Part shown: piece by piece, positions 1 to 7,640 of the stretch
Numbering within the stretch: position 1 is the stretch's first letter
Layout of the letters: every line of letters begins with the position of its first letter
NCBI GenBank assembly: GCA_021442845.1
Contig: JABUSD010000306.1
Span: 1-13,165, forward strand
Direction: 5' to 3'
DNA length: 13,165 nucleotides
Source: Holdemanella sp.
Lineage (GTDB): Bacteria > Bacillota_I > Bacilli_A > Erysipelotrichales > Erysipelotrichaceae
The notes under the pieces: model-generated
Told to the model about the DNA's origin: nothing
The model's input: the letters and a program-made list of their open reading frames with translations, nothing else
The model's database searches: none
Made by a program: the position numbers and the translations under genes

Positions 1-1715
1 CATTTTTAGGTATATTTGATATACCATTCTTAGGAATCAAATCATTACTGGCTTTGCCATTTTATTTTATACCAGGTATTCTTATATTTCTAAGATATAG
101 AAAGAATTGTCAGAAAATAAATTATGAGACAAATGTCTGTTTAGATTCAAAGGTTAAATCCTATTTTTCTATTCTTTTAGATAGGCATAAGAAACGCGCT
201 TTAAATAGTATCTTTATCTTAGGTTGTGCAATCATTGCCTTTGTTTCAAGGACTTTAGAAAGAGCGCTATTGAGTGGAATGAATCAGAATGAATTATTTG
301 TCTTATTATGGAACAATGTAATTATTCTGATCATTGGATTGATGTTTGTGATTAAAAACTATTTAGATGTGAATTATCTTCTGAATTATGTACCAGCAAA
401 GGATAAGAAAGACTTCTTTCAATTTGCTTGTAAACAGATAGGTGCTTTTTCTCTAACATTAATTGTTTTATTTGGAATTACCGCATTGAGTGGATATATC
501 CTTAAGAATCCATATCTGGTCTTATATTTATTATTTACACCAGCACTTATAATTCTTGCATGGATTACATTTAAGAAAAGAAAATCATTTGTACAAAAGA
601 ATCTTGTCATCAACAAGACAAGCATCGCATTTGGGGTTGTAGTCGCATTGGCTTTTGTAACGGTCAATCAATTCCAGAAAGATGTCTATGTATTACAGCC
701 ATATATTATGAGTACATCCGCTATAGAACATAACCAAAGTGTTATCAATTATGATAAGAAAACGGGAATCTATACAATGGAGGCAAAGGATGATTTTAAG
801 ATTTTACATTTAACGGATATCCATTTGGGAGGAAGCAACTGGTCTGCCTATAAGGATTATAAGGCACTGGAAGCTTGTAGAAAGCTGATTACCTATACCG
901 AACCCGATTTAGTTGTGATTACAGGGGATATGGTATTTCCACTAGGAATAATGTCCTTATCTTTAAATAATCAGGCACCGGTGATACAATTTGCTTCCTT
1001 TATGCGAAATATCGGAATACCATGGGCCTTTACCTATGGAAATCATGATACAGAAGCTATGGCAACAGGATCAAGAGACGAAATTGATAGCCTTTATAAA
1101 TCATTGAGCTATCAGACATCAGGAACATTATTATATCCATATATTAAGCCAGATATCACAGGACGATGCAACCAGCAGATTCATATAGTCAATGAAGATG
1201 GAAGTGTAAGGGAAGCTTTATTCTTAATCGACTCCAATGATTATATTGCAGGAGGAATCAATGAATATGATTATATCCATGATGACCAGGTAGAATGGTA
1301 TGCTTCACAGGTAAAAGAAGTCAAGGCACCATCGATGATTTTTACCCATATCCCACTCCAGCAATATCGTACAGCGTATGAACTGTATGAAAAGGGAAGT
1401 GATGAAGTCACCTATTATTTTGGAGAAAATGGTGAAGAAATGATAGATAAAGTATGCTGCTCCAAATATGCAAGCCAGTTATTTGATACAGCATTACAAC
1501 TAGGAAGTACAAAGGCAATCTTCTGTGGGCATGATCACTACAACAATATGTCATTAGAATATAAGGGTATCCGTTTAACATATGGTATGAGTATTGATTA
1601 TCTGGCAATGCCAAAAATTGATCAGGACACTAAACAACGAGGCGGAGAACTGATAACTATTTATAAAGATGCATCCTTTGATATAAAACAGATTCCACTT
1701 ACTTCCATTGAATAA
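1..1715 (+). CDS. Membrane-anchored calcineurin-like metallophosphoesterase, 5'-truncated by the window edge
   Basis: The frame is open from base 3 with no stop before it, and the hydrophobic sequence continues upstream of the TTG at 54. The real start is therefore outside the window and TTG-54 should not be used as the start. The visible part has about five or six hydrophobic segments before base ~670, then a soluble phosphoesterase domain. All the metal-binding motifs of the calcineurin-like family are present: DIH (Asp at 816, His at 822), GD (Asp at 927), GNHD (Asn at 1041), a THIP histidine at 1347 and GHDH (1530-1538). By family knowledge it hydrolyses phosphoester bonds with a two-metal centre. 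The substrate cannot be told from sequence; the membrane segments suggest action at the membrane, probably on the outer face, on a lipid or envelope phosphoester. The gene is convergent with the cardiolipin synthase gene. Family is sure, substrate unknown. Confidence 0.9.
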   Translation, partial: FLGIFDIPFLGIKSLLALPFYFIPGILIFLRYRKNCQKINYETNVCLDSKVKSYFSILLDRHKKRALNSIFILGCAIIAFVSRTLERALLSGMNQNELFVLLWNNVIILIIGLMFVIKNYLDVNYLLNYVPAKDKKDFFQFACKQIGAFSLTLIVLFGITALSGYILKNPYLVLYLLFTPALIILAWITFKKRKSFVQKNLVINKTSIAFGVVVALAFVTVNQFQKDVYVLQPYIMSTSAIEHNQSVINYDKKTGIYTMEAKDDFKILHLTDIHLGGSNWSAYKDYKALEACRKLITYTEPDLVVITGDMVFPLGIMSLSLNNQAPVIQFASFMRNIGIPWAFTYGNHDTEAMATGSRDEIDSLYKSLSYQTSGTLLYPYIKPDITGRCNQQIHIVNEDGSVREALFLIDSNDYIAGGINEYDYIHDDQVEWYASQVKEVKAPSMIFTHIPLQQYRTAYELYEKGSDEVTYYFGENGEEMIDKVCCSKYASQLFDTALQLGSTKAIFCGHDHYNNMSLEYKGIRLTYGMSIDYLAMPKIDQDTKQRGGELITIYKDASFDIKQIPLTSIE

Positions 1716-1718
1716 AAA

Positions 1719-1743
1719 AAAACTCGGAGATTTCCGAGTTTTT
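1719..1743. terminator. Bidirectional intrinsic terminator between convergent genes
   Basis: The stem AAACTCGGA (1720-1728) pairs with TCCGAGTTT (1733-1741) around a GATT loop. An A-run lies before it and a T-run after it, so a hairpin with a U-tract forms on either strand. The plus-strand stop TAA (1713-1715) lies just before it, and the last bases of the minus-strand gene (stop at 1742-1744) overlap its edge. Confidence 0.9.
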
Positions 1744-3295
1744 ATAATAGCTGAGCAACAAAGCGAAGCAGAAGCTGTTTTACCTTAAGAACAGAACTTG
1801 TTCCTGTTGCATATTCTTCGCTGACATTATGGCTTTGGACAAGCATTTCTTCAAAATCGCTCTTAATATCAAAGACAGTTTCACAATTGCATAGGAAGAC
1901 ACCATCTTCAAAGTGGTGATATAAGCTACGATAATCCAGGTTGATTGTACCGCAGATAGCACGTTCATCATCGCTGACACACATTTTACAATGACAGAAG
2001 CCAGGCGTATATTCATAAATCTGAACACCATTTTTACATAAGACATGATAGTACGATCTTGTTACGCTATAGATGATTTTCTTATCAGGAATACCTGGTG
2101 TAATGATGCGGACATCCACACCACGCTTAGCCGCTACGGTAAAGGCGTGAATCATTTCATCAGTTAAGATTAGATAGGGTGTAACAAACCAGATATAATC
2201 TTTAGCCGCTTCAATCATGCTGATATAGACATTTTCAGCCAGCTTTTCATCTTTCATTGGAGTTTCCCCATAAGCATGAACATATCCATTCTCTGCGATT
2301 GGTTCCATATGGTTGATAAAGTATGTATTTTCATCAACGACTTTGTTCTTTTTCTTATCGGTAACAGCCCACATTTCAAGGAACATGCTCACAAAGTTAT
2401 TGACGATAGGACCTGTTAATTTTAATCCAGTATCTTTCCAGTATCCATAAGGCTTTTCAAGTCCAAAGTATTCATTGGCAATATTATATCCACCAGTAAA
2501 AGCGATTTCTCCATCGATAATTGTCATTTTTCGATGGTCACGGTTATTTAAGAATACATTCAATCCAGGAACAAAGGCATTGAATACGTGGCATTGGATG
2601 CCTTTTTTACGTAAGGCCTGGGCAAAGTCTGTATTTACAAATCCAATACTTCCTAAATCATCATAAACAACACGAACTTCAACGCCTTCTTTTACTTTTC
2701 TTTCAAGAACTTTTTCAACCATTTCCCAGCTATCTGAATTTTCTACCGCAAAATATTCCATAAAGATATATTTCTTTGCTTGTGACATCGCTTCAAGCTG
2801 TGCCTGTAGACCTTCCATACCAGTAGGATAATAAGCTATATCCTGTATTCTGTTTAACTGAAACCCACTTTGCGTCTTGATATAGTGGGAAATATTAGCC
2901 GAATATGGATTGATTTCATCTAGTTCACTTTCCAATCCATTCATTTCAATCAGCTTGGAAGTGTATTTATCATGAGCAAGAAGGAAACGTTTTTTCTTGC
3001 TTCTTAGCATTGGATTAAATCCAATCATTACATAAAGTAATACACCTGCAAGAGGGAATGTTCCAATGATCAGAATCCATGGCAGTTTGACAGTGGATGT
3101 CTTATCGGAACTATATAGATTGATAATAATGATAAAGGCTACAATTCTTGTGATAATCGCTATCCATTCTGCATATTTATTCAATCCAATAAAGATTGCA
3201 TAAATAATCAGAATTTCTATCAAAAAACCCAGTCCTACAACAACAACACGGGCTATTCCATTTTTTACCGATTTTTTCTTTTCAACAGTTAACAT
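1742..3295 (-). CDS. cls: Cardiolipin synthase (phospholipase D superfamily)
   Basis: This 517-residue protein has the usual length and layout of bacterial Cls. There are hydrophobic segments at about residues 15-37, 42-61 and 72-92, then two PLD domains. Both HxKxxxxD motifs are intact: H254-R-K256 to D261 and H435-C-K437 to D442, each followed by the typical glycine/asparagine strand (GGYN and GTINLD). By family knowledge it joins two phosphatidylglycerol molecules into cardiolipin and glycerol at the cytoplasmic membrane. The start ATG (3293-3295) is supported by GAGGA on the minus strand at 3302-3306. It has its own promoter and ends at a shared terminator, so it is monocistronic. Nothing in the sequence suggests damage. 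A PLD-type phospholipid synthase with other head-group acceptors is possible but less likely. Confidence 0.93.
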   Translation of the reverse strand: MLTVEKKKSVKNGIARVVVVGLGFLIEILIIYAIFIGLNKYAEWIAIITRIVAFIIIINLYSSDKTSTVKLPWILIIGTFPLAGVLLYVMIGFNPMLRSKKKRFLLAHDKYTSKLIEMNGLESELDEINPYSANISHYIKTQSGFQLNRIQDIAYYPTGMEGLQAQLEAMSQAKKYIFMEYFAVENSDSWEMVEKVLERKVKEGVEVRVVYDDLGSIGFVNTDFAQALRKKGIQCHVFNAFVPGLNVFLNNRDHRKMTIIDGEIAFTGGYNIANEYFGLEKPYGYWKDTGLKLTGPIVNNFVSMFLEMWAVTDKKKNKVVDENTYFINHMEPIAENGYVHAYGETPMKDEKLAENVYISMIEAAKDYIWFVTPYLILTDEMIHAFTVAAKRGVDVRIITPGIPDKKIIYSVTRSYYHVLCKNGVQIYEYTPGFCHCKMCVSDDERAICGTINLDYRSLYHHFEDGVFLCNCETVFDIKSDFEEMLVQSHNVSEEYATGTSSVLKVKQLLLRFVAQLL

Positions 3296-3329
3296 ATATA
3301 TTCCTCAATTCTAAAATAACTATAAAATA

Positions 3330-3358
3330 ATCTTACTTATGTTTCCTGATAAAATCAA
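3330..3358 (-). promoter_or_regulatory. Candidate promoter for cls
   Basis: On the minus strand TTGATT (3353-3358) is followed by a 17-base spacer and TAAGAT (3330-3335). Each hexamer matches the sigma-A consensus at 4 of 6 positions. It lies about 35 bp before the cls start codon. AT-rich DNA makes such matches easy, so support is moderate. Confidence 0.4.
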
Positions 3359-3390
3359 GGATTCTAACTATTAAGCGAACACTTCTATTG

Positions 3391-3425
3391 TTTACACTTG
3401 TAAAAAATATGTTTATATATATAAA
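3391..3425 (+). promoter_or_regulatory. Candidate promoter for the family 1 glycosidase gene
   Basis: TTTACA (3391-3396), a 17-base spacer and TATATA (3414-3419) form a sigma-A-like promoter. An overlapping alternative is TTGTAA (3398-3403), 16 bases, TATAAA (3420-3425). Either would give an unusually long leader of about 165 bases before the start codon. A weak cre-like core (AAGCGAACAC, near 3373-3382) sits just upstream and mismatches the CcpA consensus at the TG of the left arm, so it is not called as a site. Confidence 0.5.
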
Positions 3426-3460
3426 AACATCATTGAGAGATTCCTATAAATACGCTAAAA

Positions 3461-3545
3461 TATAGAAAACAGACATTATGATAGCGATTTCATAGATGAT
3501 TGTAGAAAAACGGCTTACAGTGGCAATCATATAGTTTTCTCTATA
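3461..3545 (+). promoter_or_regulatory. Possible structured 5' leader (three-way junction) before the glycosidase gene
   Basis: Complementary segments nest as in a three-way junction. The closing stem is TATAGAAAAC (3461-3470) with GTTTTCTCTATA (3534-3545), with a two-base bulge. Arm 1 is TATGA (3477-3481) with TCATA (3490-3494). Arm 2 is ATGATTG (3496-3502) with CAATCAT (3524-3530), perfect over 7 bp. It ends about 40 bases before the ribosome binding site. No T-run follows, so it is not a plain terminator, and no known riboswitch or LicT/BglG antiterminator element is recognised. The rest of 3296-3596 holds only the two promoters and the ribosome binding sites. Short AT-rich helices can arise by chance, so this is tentative. 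Confidence 0.3.
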
Positions 3546-3575
3546 GGAAGGAATCATATATGAAATGAATCATAA

Positions 3576-5099
<1,524 letters not shown>

Positions 5100-5110
5100 T
5101 AAACACATAG

Positions 5111-5133
5111 GGAAGAGTTCGCTCTTCCTTTTT
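5111..5133 (+). terminator. Intrinsic terminator of the family 1 glycosidase gene
   Basis: A perfect 7-bp stem GGAAGAG (5111-5117) / CTCTTCC (5122-5128) with a TTCG tetraloop is followed by TTTTT (5129-5133). It lies 11 bases after the stop codon. Confidence 0.93.
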
Positions 5134-5148
5134 AAAAGAGAATTGTTT

Positions 5149-5328
5149 ATGAAAAAAGGTTTATTATTAGGATTTATTGCCTTACTTGCTGGTATTACTG
5201 CTTATCATCTAGTGCATCATGAAATGTATTGCAAATACCAGAAAGTACCAGGAAAGAGTCATTGTGCCAAGTGTTCTCATCGACCTATATGTCAGAAATA
5301 TCATAAGAAGAAATGGCAGAAACAATAA
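5149..5328 (+). CDS. Small membrane-anchored Cys-rich protein of unknown function
   Basis: This is a 59-residue protein starting MKKGLLLGFI. One hydrophobic segment (residues ~4-22) acts as anchor or uncleaved signal, and the tail is basic and contains Cys28, Cys39, Cys42 and Cys48 (C-x10-C-x2-C-x5-C) with several His. The Cys/His set could bind a metal, such as a zinc-ribbon-like knuckle, or form disulfides if exported; this is inference. A longer in-frame reading from TTG 5071 exists but overlaps the glycosidase gene and crosses its terminator, so ATG 5149 is preferred, with an AAAAGAGA stretch as a weak ribosome binding site. It lies between two terminators and no clear promoter is seen in the 15 bases after the upstream one, so expression may rely on read-through. 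The family is not recognised. Confidence 0.65.
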   Translation: MKKGLLLGFIALLAGITAYHLVHHEMYCKYQKVPGKSHCAKCSHRPICQKYHKKKWQKQ

Positions 5329-5331
5329 GAG

Positions 5332-5353
5332 AGTTCTCATAGAGAACTTTTTT
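5332..5353 (+). terminator. Intrinsic terminator after the Cys-rich small protein
   Basis: The stem AGTTCTC (5332-5338) / GAGAACT (5342-5348) has an ATA loop and is followed by TTTTT (5349-5353). It sits 3 bases after the stop codon. Confidence 0.9.
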
Positions 5354-5362
5354 ATTTTGTAT

Positions 5363-5368
5363 TAGAAT
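5363..5368 (+). promoter_or_regulatory. -10-like hexamer directly before the pnuC start
   Basis: TAGAAT matches the sigma-A -10 consensus at 5 of 6 positions and ends 7 bases before the ATG at 5376. No good -35 is seen at the right distance, where the terminator stem lies instead. If used, transcription would begin at or very near the start codon. Confidence 0.3.
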
Positions 5369-5375
5369 AAAATAT

Positions 5376-6038
5376 ATGAATCGATTTGAAAAAGGATTAT
5401 ATATAGGCTCTGTCTGTATTATTGTCATTTCCTTTCTTTATACAAAATCCAATGATTATTTAACTTTATTCGCATCATTAATAGGTGCTACCTTTTTAAT
5501 ATTAAATGCCAAAGGCAATGTATGGGGACAGGTATTAACGGTAGTCTTTAGTATACTCTATGGAATCATATCCTATCGCAATGCCTATTATGGAGAGATG
5601 ATTACCTATCTTGGTATGACAGCACCCATTGCCGCTATTTCTGTTTATACATGGTGGAAAAATCCATCAAAGGAAGATAAGAATGTTGTAAAGGTGAATC
5701 ATTTAAAGTTATCAGAATATATCTTTTTATTGATTATCAGTATTCCAATAACAGTATTGTTCTATTTTATATTGAAATATTTTCATACAAATGAATTGTA
5801 TTTGAGTACACTATCGGTATTTACCAGTTTTATCGCATCATATCTGACAATGCGAAGAAGTGAATATTATGCCATAGGCTATGCATCCAATGATGTAGTA
5901 TTAATAGCACTCTGGTATATTGCCACAAAAAAGAATCCAGAATATATGTCTGTACTCATCTGTTTTATTGTCTTTCTAATTAATGATTTATATGGATTTA
6001 TAAACTGGTCTAAAATGAAGAAATATCAGGAGAAATAA
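5376..6038 (+). CDS. pnuC: PnuC-type nicotinamide riboside / vitamin transporter
   Basis: This 220-residue, very hydrophobic protein has about seven predicted membrane segments. It shows the PnuC pattern: an N-terminal segment ending in LNAKGNVWGQ (residues 43-51), the LYGIISYRNAYYGEM stretch (61-75), a YTWW motif near 91-94, SNDVVLIALW (171-180) and a closing NDLYGFINW (203-211). By family knowledge PnuC proteins are facilitated channels for nicotinamide riboside; close relatives carry riboflavin or thiamine, and the substrate cannot be fixed here. The protein sits in the cytoplasmic membrane. There is no clear Shine-Dalgarno sequence before ATG 5376, unlike its neighbours, and only 22 bases separate the ATG from the upstream terminator's T-run. 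That leaves no room for an NAD- or vitamin-sensing riboswitch. The downstream phosphatase gene begins one base after its stop, so the two form an operon. Confidence 0.85.
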   Translation: MNRFEKGLYIGSVCIIVISFLYTKSNDYLTLFASLIGATFLILNAKGNVWGQVLTVVFSILYGIISYRNAYYGEMITYLGMTAPIAAISVYTWWKNPSKEDKNVVKVNHLKLSEYIFLLIISIPITVLFYFILKYFHTNELYLSTLSVFTSFIASYLTMRRSEYYAIGYASNDVVLIALWYIATKKNPEYMSVLICFIVFLINDLYGFINWSKMKKYQEK

Positions 6039-6039
6039 T

Positions 6040-6429
6040 ATGAAGAAAATTGCATTTATCTGTGTACATAATTCATGTAGGAGCCAGATGGCAGAATGTT
6101 TAGGAAAATACTATCTACAAGGTCTTTATGAATGCTATTCAGCAGGGACAGAGACAAAACCGATGATAAATCAGGATGCTGTTCAGATAATGAAAGAGAT
6201 GTATGGCATCGATATGGAAGTCAATGGACAATATAGTAAACGATTAAAGGATATACCCGATTGTGATTATTATATTTCAATGGGCTGTAATGTGACATGT
6301 CCATTCATTGGAAGAGATTTTGATGATAACTGGAGATTAGAAGATCCAACAGGTAAGAACAAAGAAGCTTTTATAGAAGTCATCAAAGAAATAGAAAAGA
6401 GGATATTGTATCTATATGAAGAAAAATAA
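6040..6429 (+). CDS. Low-molecular-weight phosphatase family protein, arsenate reductase (ArsC, thioredoxin-type)-like
   Basis: The protein has 129 residues, the standard length. The P-loop CVHNSCRS (Cys8 to Arg14, CX5R) is the catalytic signature of LMW tyrosine phosphatases and thioredoxin-coupled ArsC. The QMAE that follows is typical of the ArsC branch. A general-acid Asp is present in EDPTG (Asp102). Cys83 and Cys87 in MGCNVTCPF could be the redox pair of an arsenate reductase, though the spacing is CxxxC rather than the longer spacing of plasmid pI258 ArsC. No arsR, arsB or acr3 gene is near, so a phosphatase role stays possible. ATG 6040 follows the pnuC stop by one base, with AGGAG at 6028-6032 inside the pnuC end, which suggests translational coupling. 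Confidence 0.82.
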   Translation: MKKIAFICVHNSCRSQMAECLGKYYLQGLYECYSAGTETKPMINQDAVQIMKEMYGIDMEVNGQYSKRLKDIPDCDYYISMGCNVTCPFIGRDFDDNWRLEDPTGKNKEAFIEVIKEIEKRILYLYEEK

Positions 6430-6538
6430 AGTAACGGAAAAAAGCCTCATGATGGAATTATTAAAAGCGATACGAAAAGGAGAGATTTCCTTTGATGAGT
6501 ATGAAGATGAAGAAGATGATGATGAGGAAGAAGATTAA
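6416..6538 (+). CDS. 40-residue protein with polyacidic tail, unknown function
   Basis: ATG 6416 lies inside the end of the arsC-like gene, overlapping it by 14 bases, and opens a 40-codon frame to TAA 6536-6538. The first half is basic and helical-looking (MKKNKVTEKS, then LMMELLKAIRKGEI). Thirteen of the last 14 residues are Asp or Glu. An AGAGGA stretch (6398-6403) could serve as ribosome binding site at a long spacing of 12 bases; overlap with the upstream gene would favour coupled translation. The acidic tail might bind cations or a basic partner, but no function is claimed. It could be a chance frame in GAA/GAT-rich DNA. Confidence 0.45.
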   Translation: MKKNKVTEKSLMMELLKAIRKGEISFDEYEDEEDDDEEED

Positions 6539-6740
6539 AGGAACAATCTGTAAAGTCAAGGCGGAATTGATAGAAGATTCATTGATGCGATAAAAAGAAA
6601 GTAGGAAAGCGTATGGGAATTTTATATATCTCTAGTCAAAGATCGATTCAAAGCGGATTGGATTATCGGAAGAACAGGTACGAAACGAATTAATCAATAC
6701 ATTGGTTTATTATGAATTTGAAGATGATGAATGGTATTAG
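6495..6740 (+). pseudogene. Possible remnant of a small decayed gene
   Basis: One frame reads protein-like text broken by stops: a first part from ATG 6495 ending KVKAELIEDSLMR (stop 6591-6593), another stop at 6633-6635, then LSEEQVRNELINTLVYYEFE up to a stop at 6738-6740. A second frame fills the middle with MGILYISSQRSIQSG (6613 onward, with AGGA 7 bases before it). Shifting frame twice would give one continuous ~80-residue protein, as expected of a gene with two small indels. The upstream part overlaps the polyacidic ORF in another frame. No family is recognised. Otherwise 6539-6755 holds no terminator and no convincing promoter. Confidence 0.3.
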
Positions 6741-6755
6741 AAAAAGGAAAACTAT

Positions 6756-7496
6756 ATGAAATTTGAAGATAGAGTGCTTTATTATGAATTTCAATTGAAT
6801 GAAACAGATGATGAAGTGATTGATTATATACGAAAACATAAAAAAGAATTATCGGATATTCCGATAAAAACAATGGCTGATGAATTATATACAGTACCTA
6901 ATACGATTATGCGAGTGTGCAAGAAATTAGGGTATAAAGGATTTTCAGAACTAAAAGTATTAATCCGTAAAGAACTGGATGAGCAAGACAATCCCGATAT
7001 TATTATTGAAAAAGTACCAAAGAGTATTTCGAAAACAGTAAAATTGATCAATCATGATAAATTGCTGGAAGCAGCGGATCGAATCAAGAAATGTGACAGG
7101 TGTTATTTCATTGGAGTAGGGGATTCTACTTCGAGCTGCAATGCGATGGTAAGAAATTTAGAATGTCTAGAAAAGCGTACCAAAGCCTATTCCGATTATC
7201 ATGATATCGATTATAGAGCAGCTCATTGTAAATCCAATGACTTATTTATCTTTATCAGCGTATCTGGAAGCAATGAACGATTGAATGAAGCTGCTAAAGT
7301 GGCAAAGGAAAATGGAGCCTATGTCATTGCCTTAACGCATTTTTCAAGAAATAAGCTATCAACCATTGCGGATATGATTCTATATTTCTGGGGAGAGCCA
7401 TGTTTTGTGAATGGATATAATGTAACCGATCGTTTAGGCCTGGATTTATTATTAAGACAGCTATCAGAGGTATTCTGGAGGATATATTATCTATAG
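6756..7496 (+). CDS. RpiR/MurR-family transcriptional regulator (HTH + SIS)
   Basis: The 246-residue protein has an N-terminal RpiR-type helix-turn-helix (about residues 36-60: IKTMADELYTVPNTIMRVCKKLGYKG in two helices) followed by the usual GFSELK. A SIS phosphosugar-binding domain spans about 115-235, with the FIGVGDSTSS turn near 118-127 and the conserved ISVSGSNE core near 167-174. By family knowledge such proteins bind inverted repeats and answer to a phosphosugar. Its place immediately before the mannosylglycerate-type PTS and mannosidase genes suggests it controls them, probably sensing mannosylglycerate-6-phosphate or mannose-6-phosphate; this is inference. E. coli uses a GntR-type regulator (MngR) for the same pathway. 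AAGGA at 6744-6748 supports ATG 6756. It is followed by its own terminator. Confidence 0.88.
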   Translation: MKFEDRVLYYEFQLNETDDEVIDYIRKHKKELSDIPIKTMADELYTVPNTIMRVCKKLGYKGFSELKVLIRKELDEQDNPDIIIEKVPKSISKTVKLINHDKLLEAADRIKKCDRCYFIGVGDSTSSCNAMVRNLECLEKRTKAYSDYHDIDYRAAHCKSNDLFIFISVSGSNERLNEAAKVAKENGAYVIALTHFSRNKLSTIADMILYFWGEPCFVNGYNVTDRLGLDLLLRQLSEVFWRIYYL

Positions 7497-7522
7497 GATG
7501 TGTATTTATACACATCTTTTTT
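7497..7522 (+). terminator. Intrinsic terminator after the RpiR-family gene
   Basis: A perfect 8-bp stem GATGTGTA (7497-7504) / TACACATC (7509-7516) with a TTTA loop is followed by six T. It starts right after the TAG stop and separates the regulator from the PTS transcription unit. Confidence 0.92.
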
Positions 7523-7562
7523 CATGTTTTTTGTATCTTCGTGAATGATTTTTAATATTAAA

Positions 7563-7588
7563 GGATTAAAAAAAATCCATGTTATAGT
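7563..7588 (+). promoter_or_regulatory. Extended -10 promoter with inverted-repeat candidate operator for mngAB
   Basis: TGT-TATAGT (7580-7588) is an extended -10 element whose hexamer matches the consensus at 5 of 6; no good -35 is present, as is common for such promoters. The inverted repeat GGATT-N6-AATCC (7563-7578) sits immediately upstream, just where a repressor or activator would act. The first transcribed bases (from about 7595) carry a GC-rich run with the small palindrome GGGACCC (7607-7613), a second operator possibility. Binding by the RpiR protein is inference. Confidence 0.5.
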
Positions 7589-7640
7589 ATGACTGTAGAT
7601 GGAACCGGGACCCATAAACAGACATGAAGGAGAACAAAAT

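Noticed and set aside
54..56. TTG as the start of the metallophosphoesterase
   Set aside because: The frame is open and hydrophobic back to base 3 and there is no ribosome binding site, so the gene begins outside the window.
3368..3385. CcpA cre site upstream of the glycosidase gene
   Set aside because: The core AAGCG is present but the invariant TG of the left arm is missing, so it is too weak to call.
3461..3545. LicT/BglG antiterminator plus terminator in the glycosidase leader
   Set aside because: No recognisable antiterminator sequence and no hairpin followed by a T-run are present.
7599..7601. ATG 7599 as the start of the PTS permease
   Set aside because: It has no ribosome binding site and lies next to the likely transcription start; ATG 7641 has AAGGAG 8 bases before it and matches where the IIA domain begins.
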